Assembly (NCBI GenBank): GCA_963847615.1 | Contig: CAWKAN010000036.1 | Coordinates: forward strand, 36,259 to 100,258 | Length of the DNA: 64,000 bases | Direction of reading: 5' to 3' | From: Palsa-883 sp963847615 | Lineage (GTDB): Bacteria > Pseudomonadota > Alphaproteobacteria > Acetobacterales > Acetobacteraceae | Shown here: positions 36,662-47,582 of the stretch, piece by piece | How positions within the stretch are numbered: the stretch's first letter is position 1 | Layout of the letters: the number at the start of each line of letters is the position of its first letter | The notes under the pieces: generated by a model | Seen by the model: the letters and a program-made list of their open reading frames with translations, nothing else | Database searches by the model: none | Told to the model about the DNA's origin: nothing | Program-made: the position numbers and the translations under genes

Positions 36662-36859
36662 CGCCGTGACTCCTTTGTTTGTTCCCCAACGCCGGGGCTG
36701 GTGCCTGCATCGCCGGGCGGCGGATGCCGGCAGCGCCGAGGGCGGGTGTAATGTTCCCGATCCGCGGGCGTCGGACAATGGAGGGGATTGGCAAGGCGGA
36801 TCGTAATGGCCTGCCGCGTCGTCCCTTTGTATGCTGAGCAACAGGAAGGGGATCTCGCG

Positions 36860-37795
36860 ATGCTGATCAAGCGACGCCGTGGATGGGAAATTCCCGAACG
36901 CGAGGCCACGCCCGAGGCGTTGGTGCTGCGCCGGCGCGACGTGGTGGCCGGGGCGGTGGCGCTGTCCATCGCCGGACCCGGCGTGCTGGCGGGTGCCCGG
37001 GCGGACACCACCCCGATTGCGCGCAACCCGAAATACACCGTCGATCGCCCGCTGACGCCGGAGAAGGACGCCACCACCTACAACAACTACTACGAATTCA
37101 GCGAAGACAAGAACTTGTGGCGTGCCGCGCAGAAGCTGCATCAGCGTCCCTGGTCGATCGAACTCGCCGGCATGCTGGCCAAGCCGCGCACCATCGCCAT
37201 CGACGACCTGCTGAAGCAGGTGCAGTTGGAGGAGCGGGTTTACCGCCATCGTTGCGTCGAGGGCTGGGCGATGACGGTGCCGTGGACCGGGTTTCCGCTC
37301 AGCGCGCTGGTGAAGCTCGCCGAACCGCTCGGTTCGGCGAAATACGTGGTGTTCGAGACGCTCCAGGACAAATCGATGCCCGGCCTGGGCGCGCCGTTCT
37401 ACCCCTGGCCGTACACCGAGGGCGTGACGATGGACGAGGCGATGACCGACCTCGCCTTCCTGGTCACCGGGCTCTACGGCAAGCCGGTGCCGCCGCAGAA
37501 CGGCGGGCCAATTCGCCTCGCACTGCCTTGGAAATACGGCTTCAAGTCGGCCAAGGCGATCGTCAAGGTCAGCTTCACCGACAAGCGGCCGCACACGTTC
37601 TGGGAGGGGATCCAGCCCGCCGAGTATGGCTTCTGGGCCAACGTCAACCCGGCGGTGGCGCATCCGCGCTGGAGCCAGGCGACGGAACGGCTGCTCGGCA
37701 GCGATGAACGCGTGCCAACGCGGCTCTACAATGGCTATGCTGAATTTGTCGCGAGCCTGTACCAGGACCTCAAGGGCGAAAAATTGTTCATGTGA
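36860..37795 (+). CDS. msrP: Periplasmic protein-methionine-sulfoxide reductase, molybdenum subunit
   Basis: 311 residues (YedY type). It repairs oxidised methionine in envelope proteins. A twin-arginine signal (VLRRRDVVAGAVALSIAG, residues 22-39) exports the folded protein. The molybdopterin site is marked by Cys132 in YRHRCVEGWAMTVPWTGFPL, with PFYPWPYTEGV and NGGPIRLALPWKYGFKS following. Start at the ATG 36860 with GGAAGGGG upstream. Its stop codon overlaps the start of a 102-residue membrane protein, not the ~200-residue MsrQ haem protein usually paired with it. Confidence 0.95.
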   Translation: MLIKRRRGWEIPEREATPEALVLRRRDVVAGAVALSIAGPGVLAGARADTTPIARNPKYTVDRPLTPEKDATTYNNYYEFSEDKNLWRAAQKLHQRPWSIELAGMLAKPRTIAIDDLLKQVQLEERVYRHRCVEGWAMTVPWTGFPLSALVKLAEPLGSAKYVVFETLQDKSMPGLGAPFYPWPYTEGVTMDEAMTDLAFLVTGLYGKPVPPQNGGPIRLALPWKYGFKSAKAIVKVSFTDKRPHTFWEGIQPAEYGFWANVNPAVAHPRWSQATERLLGSDERVPTRLYNGYAEFVASLYQDLKGEKLFM

Positions 37796-38103
37796 TGGCG
37801 CAACGTATCCTGGCGGTTCTCTCGGCGGTGCTCCTGGTCGGCGCCGTGGCGGTGGCACTGCTCGGGCCGCCCGCCATGCCGCTTGGCCAGGCGCTGCTGG
37901 CCATCGACCATCGGGCACTGGACGCGCTGCAATCCGGCGTGGTGCACATCTTCGCGCCCTGGCTGTGGACCAACGTCGTTCTGCCTGTCCTGGTTCGACC
38001 CGCCTGGCTGCCGCCGACCGCCCTCGGCCTGATTTGCGCCGGCCTGGCGCTGAGCCTGCCGCACGGGCGGCGCGCCGAGCGCCGGCGCCAGCGTCGCTTC
38101 TAG
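37795..38103 (+). CDS. Small membrane protein translationally coupled to MsrP
   Basis: 102 residues, start ATG overlapping the msrP stop (TGATG), so translation is coupled. Two clear hydrophobic helices (ILAVLSAVLLVGAVAVALLG and LPPTALGLICAGLALSL) with a third weaker one (IFAPWLWTNVVLPVLVRP) and a basic C-terminus (RRAERRRQRRF). It lacks the length and histidine spread of six-TM MsrQ, but its position suggests a membrane anchor or electron-transfer aid for MsrP. Not recognised as a named family. Confidence 0.75.
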   Translation: MAQRILAVLSAVLLVGAVAVALLGPPAMPLGQALLAIDHRALDALQSGVVHIFAPWLWTNVVLPVLVRPAWLPPTALGLICAGLALSLPHGRRAERRRQRRF

Positions 38104-38116
38104 GATCGTCGCGTCC

Positions 38117-38290
38117 AGCCCGGATTTCTCCCACTGTCGCGGGATGATGGCGAAGGTCATTGCCGCGCCCAATGATCCCATGGGCGGTTTTCGCGCCGCC
38201 GCCAATACAGGTTGTATTCGCAAGGCGCGAAAGCCGTTTGGCGCGGCAAGCACCGCGCCAGCGCCCGCGACAGTGGGAGAAGTCCGGGCT
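38117..38290 (-). repeat. MITE-like element family B, copy 3
   Basis: 174 bp, best-preserved copy: ends AGCCCGGATTTCTCCCACTG (38117) and CAGTGGGAGAAGTCCGGGCT (38271-38290) are near-perfect complements. Inside, TTCGCGCC/GGCGCGAA and AATACA/TGTATT form two further hairpins. Inverted relative to the copies at 10.9 and 17.4 kb. Confidence 0.8.
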
Positions 38291-38398
38291 ATCTCTGGTC
38301 TGCGTGATCAAACCGTGAAATTATGCGTAACGTCCGCTGCGGCACGTCTCCGACAGGCTGCCGAGTGCGTACCGCAGGAGGCTGGATCGTCGCCGGAC

Positions 38399-41300
38399 AT
38401 GGTCAGACCGTCGCCCCCCCCGACGTCCGGGACCGCTGAGGTGCCGCGCCATAAGTGCGGCCTGGCCGTGCTTGCGGGACTGCTGATCGGGGCCGTCATT
38501 GCGCTGGCGGGGCTGGAGATCTCCGAACTCCCGGCAGCGCACCATCGCGGAAGTGCATCGGAGCAACGGCAATCTTGACATGCTGCTGGCCGAGCAGACC
38601 TCGCGCACGCTGCGGGAGGTCGATCGGGTGCTGCAGGCCACCGCCGCGCAGATCCGCAGCGCCGGCATCGAGTCGCCCGAGGCATTCCGCAGCGAACTGG
38701 GCAATGCGCACGAGCGTGCCGCCCTGGCCGGCCGGCTGAACAACCTGCCGCAGGCCGTGGCGTTGTCGCTGATCGGCGCGGACGGCCGAACGGTCGTCTC
38801 GACCCGGTCCCGGCCCCCGGTGCCCGCCGATATGGCGGACCGTGACTTCATTCGCGCCCTGCGCACCGATCCGGCGACGGAAGTCGCGGTCGGCGCGGCC
38901 GAACGGACCGAAGCCGGCGATGACTGGACGATCGTCCTCGCCCGCCGCGTCAACGGCTCGGACGGGGCGTTGCTGGGGTTCATCGCCGCGCCCCTGACGC
39001 TGCGGTATTTCGAGCAGTTCTACCAGGGCCTCACCCTGCGGGAAGCCAGCGCGATCGAGATCCTGCGGCGCGACGGCACCCGCCTGCTGTGCTTCCCGCA
39101 TGACGATGCCGCGATCGGCCGCGTGGTGGCCGCCGCTTCCGCCTGGTATCGGACGGTTGCCGGCGGGGGCGGCGACTTCGTCTCGGACGACCGGACCGTT
39201 GGCGCGCCGAGCTACGTGTCGGTGCGGCTGCTGCGCGATTATCCCCTGGTCGTCGATGTCAGCGTGACGCGCGATGCGACGCTGGCCAAATGGTGGCGCA
39301 ACGCCTGGACCATCGGGCTTGGCGCGCTGGCGATCGTGCTGGCGATCCTGACCGTGTTCGCCCAGCTGTCGCGCCAGTTCCGCCGGCTGGCGACCTCGGA
39401 GCGGTTGCTGGCGCAGCAGAACGCCGATCACGAGCGGACCCAGCACCGGCTGGAGCTGCAGGCCAGCGAACTGCGCCGCGCCGCCGAGGCGCTGGCCCGG
39501 AGCGAGCGCCTGATCGCCGAGAAGTCCGCGATGCTTGAAACCACGCTCGAGTTCATGGGCCAGGGCATCCTGATGGTTGCCGCCGACCGCACCGTCGCGG
39601 TCTGCAATCAGCGCACCATCGAGCTGCTTGGCCTGCCCGCCGAAATGAAGGCGCCGGGCACCCCGTTCGCGGACATCCTCGCCTTCCAGTGGCGCACCGA
39701 CGAGTTCCGCCACACGCCCGGCGACATCCAGGACTTCATCCGCTCCGGCGGCCTGCTCGACCAGCCGCATGTCTACGAGCGGCGCCGCCCGGACGGGCGC
39801 GTGCTGGAGGTGCGCAGCACGCCGCTGCCGGATGGCGGCGTCGTGCGCACCTACGCCGACGTCACCGAGCGCAGCCTGGCCGAGGAGCGCGCCGCGCGGG
39901 CGCGCGAACAGGCCGAACAGGCCCGCGCCGTGGCCGAGCAGGCCAGCCGCGCCAAGACCGACTTCCTCGCGCACATGTCGCACGAGATCCGCACGCCGAT
40001 GAACGGCGTCCTCGGCATGAACGCCATCCTGCTCGGCTCGTCGCTGACCGCGGAGCAGCGCGAGTGCGCGCGCGCCGTGTGCGACAGCGCCAAGGCGCTG
40101 CTGGCGGTGATCAACGACATCCTCGACATCTCCAAGCTCGAGGCGAGGCGCGTCGAGCTGGAGGCGATCGATTTCGACCTGGTCGAGCTGGTCGAGGGCG
40201 CGGTGGGGCTGCTGGCGCCGGCGGCGCGCGCGAAGCGGATCGCGCTGTCCAGCCATATCGATCCAGCCGCGCGGTGCGGCTTCCGCGGCGATCCGACGCG
40301 GCTCCGCCAGGTGGTGCTCAACCTGGTCGGCAATGCCATCAAGTTCACCGAAGCCGGCGGCGTGACGGTCGAGGTGACGCCGCTGGCCGCGACCGGCGCG
40401 CCGGTCGGGCGCGGCCAGGCGGGCGCCAGTGAGATGGGCGACGGTGCGGCGGGCGCCAGCGAGATGGGCGACGGCGGGGCGGGCGACGGTGCGGCGGGCG
40501 GTGGGCAGAAGGCGGGCGGCGCGCCGGCGGACCGCGAACCGGCCCGCGGCGTGCGCGTCGAGGTGGCCGACACCGGCCCGGGGATCGCCGAAAACGTCAG
40601 GCTGCGGCTGTTCGAGCCATTCGTGCAGGCCGACAGTTCGATCTCGAGGCGCTTCGGCGGCACCGGGCTTGGCCTCGCCATCTGCCGCCAGCTGGTCGAA
40701 CTGATGGGCGGGACGATTGGCGTGACCTCCACGCCCGGCCGTGGCAGCCGGTTCTGCTTCGAGGTGCCATTGGCGCCCGCCAGCGCCCCCATGCCGCTCG
40801 GCCGGTCGCTGCCCGAGCGGTTGCGCGGCCGGCGCGTGCTGCTGGCCGACGACGGCGACGCCGCCGGCCAGGCGCTGCGCCGCCAACTCGCCGGCTTCGG
40901 CATGGATGTCAGCGTCGCGCCGGACGACGCCCAGGTGATCGCCGCGCTCGCGCAGGCCCGGCAGCGCGGCCTGCCGTTCGATCTGGCGGTGATCGATCCG
41001 GCGCTGTCCGAGCGGGCCGCGCCCGATCGCGCCATGGTCGTCCAGGCGGGGGCCACCCAGGCCGGGGCCGCTCAAGCGGGGGACGCGCTGGCACGGCGGA
41101 TTCGCGCTATGCAAGGCATGGCGGAGCTCCGGCTGGTGGCGCTGTGCCCGGCGGATCACGACGCGCTGCCGCCGCGGCTGGACCCGTCGATCGACGCCGT
41201 GCTGACCAGCCCGGTGCACGCGCCGGCCCTGCTCGACACGCTGGGCCGGCTGTTCGGCCCGGCCGCGCCCAACGCTCCGGCGCCCGACACTCCGGCGCCC

Positions 41301-42089
41301 GACACTCCGGCGCCCGCCGTGCCGGATGCCGGGCAGTGCGCGCCGGACCTGCCGCCGCTGCGGATCCTGGTGGCCGAGGACAACAGGATCAACCAGCGGC
41401 TGATGGCGATCCTGCTTACCGCCGCGGGACACCAGGTGACGGTGGTGGACAACGGCGAGGCGGCGGTAGCGGCGGTCGGCCAGGACCGCTTCGACCTGGT
41501 CCTGATGGATATCCAGATGCCGGTGCTCGACGGCGTCGGCGCGATCCGGCGCATCCGCGCCATGCCGGAGCCGCTGTGCGCGATCCCGATCCTGGCGCTG
41601 ACCGCCGATGCCATCGCCGGGGCGGAGCAACGCTACCTGGCGGCGGGCGCGGATGCCTACCTCGCCAAGCCGATCACCCAGCCGGCGCTGCGCGCCGCGC
41701 TCGCCGGGCTGGCCGCGCCGCGGCGGGTGCCGCTCGAGGCCACACCCGCGCTCGACCCTGCGGTGGTCGAGGAGCTGCGCCGCATCTTCAATCCGCACCA
41801 GTTCGACAGCTTCCTGGCCGAGGCGCTCGACGACATTCCGCAGCGGATCGCGCGGCTTGCCGAACGGCTGGAGCAAGCGGACCTGCCGGCGGCGACGCAG
41901 GAGGCGCACGACCTCGTGTCGTTGATCGGCAACTGCGGCGGACGCCAGGCCAGCCGGCTGGCCCACCTGGTCGAGCAGACCTGCCGCGCCGGCGACGGCG
42001 CGACGGCGCGCGCGCGGTACCGCGAGTTTGCCGCCGCCGCCGCCGCCGCACTGGCCGAGCTGGCGGCGCAGCGCCAACTCGTGGCGTAG
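38399..42089 (+). CDS. Hybrid sensor histidine kinase (sensor-PAS-HisKA-HATPase-REC-REC-HPt), frameshift near the N-terminus
   Basis: About 1,230 residues. Start placed at the ATG 38399, followed by TM1 (LAVLAGLLIGAVIALAG). The frame slips near 38525. A periplasmic cache-like sensor (SIGADGRTVVSTRSRP to LLRDYPLVVDVSV) and TM2 (NAWTIGLGALAIVLAILTVF) follow, then a coiled segment, a PAS domain (TLEFMGQGILMVAADRTVAV), HisKA with FLAHMSHEIRTPMNGVLGM (His codon 39981-39983) and HATPase boxes ADTGPGIAEN and GTGLGLAICRQLVELMGG. A degenerate receiver (LLADDGDAAG) precedes a canonical one (AEDNRINQRL, phospho-Asp codon 41508-41510, KPI) and a C-terminal HPt (EAHDLVSLIGNCGG, His codon 41907-41909). Signal and target regulator unknown. 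Tandem Gly/Ala/Glu repeats interrupt the ATPase lid. Confidence 0.93.
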
Positions 42090-42122
42090 CGCGATCCGGT
42101 TCGAGGCGGTCGGGCGCTTCCC

Positions 42123-42449
42123 AGGGCAATCGGATGAACGAAGCAAGGTCGGGGCTTCGCCCCGAACCCCACCAAGGGGCGCTGCCCCTTGGAACCCCGC
42201 CAAGGGCGAGCCCTTGGAACCCTTCACTGGGAGTGTGGGGAGGGGAAGGGGGCGGGTGGGCGAGGCGAAGGGGCGCCGTCCGGCCTGCCGGACGGCGCCC
42301 CTTCGCCTCGCCCACCCGCCCCCTTCCCCTCCCCACACTCCCAGTCATGAAGTTCCAGAGGCTCCGCCTCTGGTGGGGGTCCAGGGGGCAAAGCCCGCTG
42401 GTGGGGTCCGGGGCGAAGCCCCGGCTTGCTTTGGTTTCACCCGATTGCC
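42123..42449 (+). repeat. Composite seven-hairpin palindromic element, copy 6
   Basis: Follows the histidine-kinase stop by ~35 bp. H4 is 42229-42342, 114 bp. One small hairpin is off-consensus (H6 right arm GCCCGCTGG). Outer ends GGGCAATCGGATGAAC and its near complement at about 42433-42449 are again specific to this locus. The right half is read through by the membrane-protein fragment on the minus strand. Confidence 0.95.
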
Positions 42450-42794
42450 CCGGGCTGCCGGCATCAATCCGCCCGTTTGGTAAGCCACATGACATTGGGC
42501 GGTAGGTGGATCTGGAGTCTTCACCAACGTGCCGGGCGCCGCTTGCTGGAACTCCCGGGCCTTCTGCGCGAAATCGGTCGGTGCCATGCGCGGATACCGC
42601 CAGTCGCCGGCAATCGCGACGAGTATCGAGGCCAGCAGCGCGGCGCCGAGATACCACAGCCAGCCGTCCTCGCCCCAGAAATCGGCCCGCAGCAGCACCG
42701 CCGGATGCCGGTTGAGCAGGATGGCGGCGAACAGGAAGCCCAACAGCGCCAGCTTCGGCAGGTGCGCGGGCCAGTCCCACAACCTCAGCGCCAC
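42345..42794 (-). pseudogene. Fragment of a multi-pass membrane protein running into composite copy 6
   Basis: Frame of 149 codons: KLALLGFLFAAILLNRHPAV then LLRADFWGEDGWLWYLGAAL, the kind of N-terminal region seen in large bacterial polytopic proteins related to glycosyltransferases (RADFWAEDG-type motif). It jumps directly to a C-terminal-like EFQQAAPGTLVKTPDPPTAQ. The middle is missing, consistent with an internal deletion. The last ~35 codons (from GNRVKPKQAGASPRTPP) are composite element sequence. Not likely functional. Confidence 0.55.
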
Positions 42795-42859
42795 GGCTTC
42801 GGCTGCGCGCGTCGCATGGAACTCTGCCGCAAGGTCTGGCCTGGCTGGACCGGCTAGCG

Positions 42860-43389
42860 TCGCTCAGCAATACCGCCGCCGGCGCCGGCGCCGGCGGGCC
42901 GACGCGGTGCACCGCCGCCGCCGACGCCGCATCGCCACGCTGGCTCGCCCGGTCCGGTTCCCGGCGTGGCGCGAGCCGACGCGCCGCGTCGTCCGCCGGC
43001 ATCGCCCGCCGTCTGCGACCCATCGGGCCGTCTCCCTCTGCCGTTGGCGCCGATGTCGGCGCCGGCGGCGCACCGCGTCGGCCCGCCGGCCGGGTCGGCG
43101 CGCCGCGCAGCAGGGCATCGATCACGGCGAGGAAGGCGCGGGACTCGGCGCCATACTGGCCGTGCGTCGTGCGCGCGGCGGCCAGCGCGGCGCGCCCGGC
43201 CGCGTTGCGCGGGCCGGTGCTGTGGCTGCCATGCAGGCGGCACCGTCCGTTCGCCATCGCCGGCTGGCGGAAGCCGGCGCCCGCGCGGGTCTGCGCGCCG
43301 CACCGCGGGGCGGCATGCGGGTCGCCGCGCCGGTTGCCGTTGCGCAGCGGACCTTGGCCCTCGCGCGGAGCGTGGCTCTCACTGGACAT
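42860..43389 (-). CDS. HGGxSTGP-motif small basic protein, C-terminus uncertain
   Basis: Starts MSSESHAPREGQGPLRNGNR; RRGDPHAAPRCGAQTRAG and QPAMANGRCRLHGSHSTGPR are the signature of the HGGxSTGPRT family, here with HGSHSTGPR, followed by TTHGQYGAESRAFLAVIDAL. This family is common in alphaproteobacteria next to mobile or phage genes; function unknown. The second Cys of the usual CGARTRAGxPC is absent (AGAGFRQPA). The frame stays open beyond the plausible C-terminus, so the end given is approximate. Confidence 0.55.
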
Positions 43390-43401
43390 GGGGTCTTGCC
43401 T

Positions 43402-43767
43402 TCAGAGTGACCGTGGCGAGCATGGCGGCGACGTCGGCGGTGGAGCCGAGCAGTTCGGCCCGCCGGCCTGGAGCGCGGCGTCGATCGCCGCCTGCGCCCG
43501 GTCGCGCCAGCGCTCCAGCCGATACCGCGGCACGCCGCGTTGGCGCGCGAGCAACTCGCTCGGTTCGCCGCGCACCAGGCGCAGCACCATCTCGCGCTTG
43601 CGCGCCACACGCCAACGCTGCCCCGGCGCCAGAGGGCCCACGCACGGAGGGCCCACGCACGGCGCCGCAAGCTGGCGTGTGGGCAGCGTGGACGGGCGAC
43701 GCCCGCCCACGCTGCCCACAGGCCCATCAGCCGACAAATCCGTGTTGGAGTCCTTGGGGTTCGACAT
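43402..43767 (-). CDS. Helix-turn-helix, transposase-orfA-like protein
   Basis: About 120 residues from ATG 43765-43767 (GGAG just upstream). After a low-complexity N-terminus containing a duplicated CVGPPCVGP, it has WRVARKREMVLRLVRGEPSE then LLARQRGVPRYRLERWRDRA, a helix-turn-helix of the kind found in transposase orfA-like proteins linked to IS elements. No orfB follows; the next gene is the HGGxSTGP protein. Possibly an IS remnant or an independent DNA-binding protein. Confidence 0.5.
   Translation of the reverse strand: MSNPKDSNTDLSADGPVGSVGGRRPSTLPTRQLAAPCVGPPCVGPLAPGQRWRVARKREMVLRLVRGEPSELLARQRGVPRYRLERWRDRAQAAIDAALQAGGPNCSAPPPTSPPCSPRSL
43679..43720. repeat. Perfect-armed palindrome within the HTH gene
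   Basis: TGTGGGCAGCGTGG ... CCACGCTGCCCACA, 14-bp perfect arms around a GC-rich loop that is itself nearly self-complementary. A short tandem repeat (GGGCCCACGCACGGA-like, twice) lies just before it. Confidence 0.8.
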
Positions 43768-43847
43768 CTGCTCCGTTTCGCTCGACAATACCGTGTCCGG
43801 AGAAATCGGGGGCAGCTCAGCGATTGCCCTGCCCGGCCTGGTTTGCC

Positions 43848-44492
43848 TCACGCGATGGCGCAGCTCGCCAGGCCCAGTGCGACGGCGGCCTGGCAGGGCT
43901 CGATGACGGGGAGGCCCACTTCCTGCTCGACCGCCGCGCGATGGTGCGCCATGCCGGTACAGCCGAGGATGACCGCGCCGGCGCCTGCGGCGGCGCAGGT
44001 TTTGCCCGCCTCGATCAGTTTGGCGCGGGCGGTTTGCGGCTCCAGCAGCGTTTCCATCGAGACGTTCAGGGCCGCTTCCGCGGCCAGCCGGGAGTCCAGC
44101 CCCATGGCGCGCAAGGCCGCGAGGTGGCGGGCCTTCGAGGCATCGACGATGGCGATGACGCCGAAGCGCTCAACCTGGGCCACGGCGGCGGCGACGGCGG
44201 CGCGGAACACGCCAAGGACCGGGCGAGGCGTTACCGCGCGGGCGGCCTCGATCCCGGGATCGGAGGCGCAGGCGATGACGTAGACGTCCGCCGCCTCGCG
44301 TTCGATCCGCCGGCAAAGCGGCTCGACCACGGCGTGCCAGTCGCGCCAGGTGTAGATGGCGGGCGGGCCTTCCGGCAGGTCGACGACGTCGATCGCCGGG
44401 CCGGCGGGATGGCGGAAGCGCGCGATGGCGGCGGCGATGCCGGCGGTGCAGGCGGCCGAGCGGTTGGGGTTGATCACCAGAATACGTGCCAT
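43848..44492 (-). CDS. Asp/Glu/hydantoin racemase-family protein
   Basis: 214 residues. Starts MARILVINPNRSAACTAGIA, the INPN box of the hydantoin/AroM racemase family. The two catalytic cysteines are in VIACASDPGIEAA and VILGCTGMAHH, both present. It likely racemises or epimerises an amino-acid derivative such as a 5-substituted hydantoin; substrate not determinable. No hydantoinase or carbamoylase gene adjoins, so it stands alone. Confidence 0.88.
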   Translation of the reverse strand: MARILVINPNRSAACTAGIAAAIARFRHPAGPAIDVVDLPEGPPAIYTWRDWHAVVEPLCRRIEREAADVYVIACASDPGIEAARAVTPRPVLGVFRAAVAAAVAQVERFGVIAIVDASKARHLAALRAMGLDSRLAAEAALNVSMETLLEPQTARAKLIEAGKTCAAAGAGAVILGCTGMAHHRAAVEQEVGLPVIEPCQAAVALGLASCAIA

Positions 44493-44636
44493 GCGCGCAG
44501 TGTCGCGGGTCTGGCGGCGCCCGGCAAGCAGACCGATATGGCCGGTAGACCGCCGTGACCAGAAGACCGGTGTGGCTTGGCGGTGCCGGCTGGGCTATGC
44601 CGGCCAGGTGACCGATCGCGCCGCAAGGACACGCTG

Positions 44637-45056
44637 ATGACCCCGATACGCTGGCAGCCGGACCGTTCGCCGCGCTTGCCGCCCTGGCCGGTTCCGCCAT
44701 TGTCGACCGCGCTGGGCCGCGGCATCGCCGGGCGTTGCCCGGCCTGCGGCAAGACCCATGTGTTCGCCGGGTTCCTGCGCATCGTGCGGGAATGCCTGGC
44801 CTGCCACGCCCCGCTCGGCACCGCGCGCGCCGACGATGCGCCGCCGTATTTCGTCATCCTGATCACCGGGCACATCGTCATCCCGGCGATGGTGCTGACG
44901 CAGAAGCTGGGCAATCCGACCAGTCTGCAGATGACCGCCATCTTCGTGCCGCTGACCCTGGCGCTGGCGGTCGGCCTGCTGCGCCCGGTGAAGGGCGGCG
45001 TGCTCGCCGTGCTGGTCACCATGGGGCTGCTGGACAGCACCCGCGCCCGGGAATGA
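44637..45056 (+). CDS. DUF983-family membrane protein
   Basis: 139 residues. N-terminal zinc-ribbon-like CPACGKTHVF ... CLACHAPLG followed by two TM helices (FVILITGHIVIPAMVL and IFVPLTLALAVGLLRPVKGG), the DUF983 layout. Start ATG 44637 preceded by AAGGA. The gene overlaps the next one by four bases (ATGA). Function unknown in the family; often near cytochrome oxidase assembly genes elsewhere, but not here. Confidence 0.88.
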   Translation: MTPIRWQPDRSPRLPPWPVPPLSTALGRGIAGRCPACGKTHVFAGFLRIVRECLACHAPLGTARADDAPPYFVILITGHIVIPAMVLTQKLGNPTSLQMTAIFVPLTLALAVGLLRPVKGGVLAVLVTMGLLDSTRARE

Positions 45057-45556
45057 CCGTGCCGCCCGACGCCAGGCTCGCGCGCGTCGTGCTGGACGGT
45101 GAGGCGTTGACCCGCCTGTCGCCGATCCTGGAGGCCGACCGGGCGCAGGCCGTGGCGGATCTGGCGCGCGACAGCCGGTTCGCGCTGCTCGCCGTGCCGG
45201 CGGCGGCGACGGCGACGGCGGGACCGGGGCCGTACGAGCTGCACCTGTCGATCTGGGAAGGCAGGCTGATGTTCGACGTGCGGCGCCTGGACGGCGTGAA
45301 GGTGATGCTGCTGGGGCTTGCCCTGGGGCCGTTCCGCCGCCTGATCAAGGACTACCAGTTGCTGGTGGACAGCCACCTCAAGGCGGTCGAGGAAGGCCGC
45401 GAGGCACGCCTCCAGGCGATCGACATGGGTCGCCGCGGGCTGCACAACGAGGGGGCGGCGCTGCTGCACCAGCGGCTGGGTGGCAAGATCGAAATCGACT
45501 TCGACACCGCGCGCCGGCTGTTCACGTTGGTGTGCGTGCTGCATACGCGGGTTTGA
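45053..45556 (+). CDS. UPF0262 family protein
   Basis: 167 residues. LHLSIWEGRLMFDVRRLDG, LGPFRRLIKDYQLLVDSHL and QAIDMGRRGLHNEGAALLHQ are hallmark blocks of UPF0262, a soluble alphaproteobacterial protein of unknown role. The last segment, IEIDFDTARRLFTLVCVLH, is also typical. Translationally coupled to the DUF983 gene (ATGA overlap), and 24 bp before mtnA, so probably one operon. Confidence 0.9.
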   Translation: MTVPPDARLARVVLDGEALTRLSPILEADRAQAVADLARDSRFALLAVPAAATATAGPGPYELHLSIWEGRLMFDVRRLDGVKVMLLGLALGPFRRLIKDYQLLVDSHLKAVEEGREARLQAIDMGRRGLHNEGAALLHQRLGGKIEIDFDTARRLFTLVCVLHTRV

Positions 45557-45580
45557 GGCGGGCTCGGAGGTCGGCGGCCG

Positions 45581-46730
<1,150 letters not shown>

Positions 46731-46738
<8 letters not shown>

Positions 46739-47582
46739 GCCGGACCCCGTGGCGGGGCGGCGCGCGGGGGCGCGGGGGCTGTTCATTGCGCTGGCGATCG
46801 TGACGGGGCTCGCCGCCTGCGCCCCGGCGGTACCGGAAGATGCGCATGCGCCGCCGTTTGCCCGGGTGCCCTACGCGCCGATCAGCCGCGCCGCGGTCGT
46901 TGCGGTCGCGTTGCGCGAGTGGCGGCTGTTCGGCGGCCCGGTGGATGACGATCCACCGGGCCGCCGGCCGCCGCCGGCGCCGGAGCAGAAGCCGGAGCGC
47001 GAGCCGGGGTTCTGGCAGCGCGTCGGCGAATACTGGTGGCTGGGCATGAATGCGAGCAGCCCGGAGGCGGCGTGGACCGGCAAGCATGACGCGCAGGGCG
47101 AGGTGTTTCCCGCCAGCATCGATGGCGACTATGCCTGGTCGGCGGCGTTCGTGTCGTATGTGATGCGCATCGCCGGCGCGGCGCGCGGCTTCCCGTATGC
47201 CGCAAGCCACTCGACCTATATCAACATCGCCAAGCAGATGGCTTTGCACGCGACCTCGGGCTGGATCATCACCGCCGAGCGACCGGAGAGCTATGCGCCG
47301 CAGCCTGGCGATCTGATCTGCCTGGGGCGCGGATCGGCGCGGTCGTTGCGCTACGATGACCTGCCGGCGGGGGCATTTCCGGGTCATTGCGATATCGTTG
47401 TGGATACCCAGGTGCCGGGAACGATCGCCGTGGTGGGCGGCAACGTCGATGACGCGGTCACGCTGAAGCACGTGCCGGTGACGCCGGACGGCCGGCTGGC
47501 CGGGCCGGACGGGACGGTGCTGGACCAGCGCTACGCGTGGATGGTGGTGCTGCGGCTGCTGGTACCTGGTCGGGTATCGTAA
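46731..47582 (+). CDS. DUF2272-family lipoprotein
   Basis: 283 residues from GTG 46731. Signal with lipobox TGLAAC (IVTGLAACAPAVPED) indicates a lipid-anchored periplasmic protein. A Pro-rich linker follows, then WSAAFVSYVMRIAGAARGFP and HSTYINIAKQMALHATSGWI, YAPQPGDLICLGRG and PGHCDIVVDTQVPGTIAVVG. The WSAAFVSYV and PGHCDIVV segments resemble the Cys/His-bearing blocks of CHAP/NlpC-like amidases, but the first block has Ala where Cys would be nucleophile, so activity is uncertain. Coupled to mtnA by overlap. Confidence 0.82.

Noticed and set aside
38496..42338. A very long open frame antisense to the histidine kinase gene (over 1,200 codons)
   Set aside because: Arises from GC-rich codon bias: its translation is Arg/Gly/His-rich with no motifs, while the sense strand has complete kinase domains.
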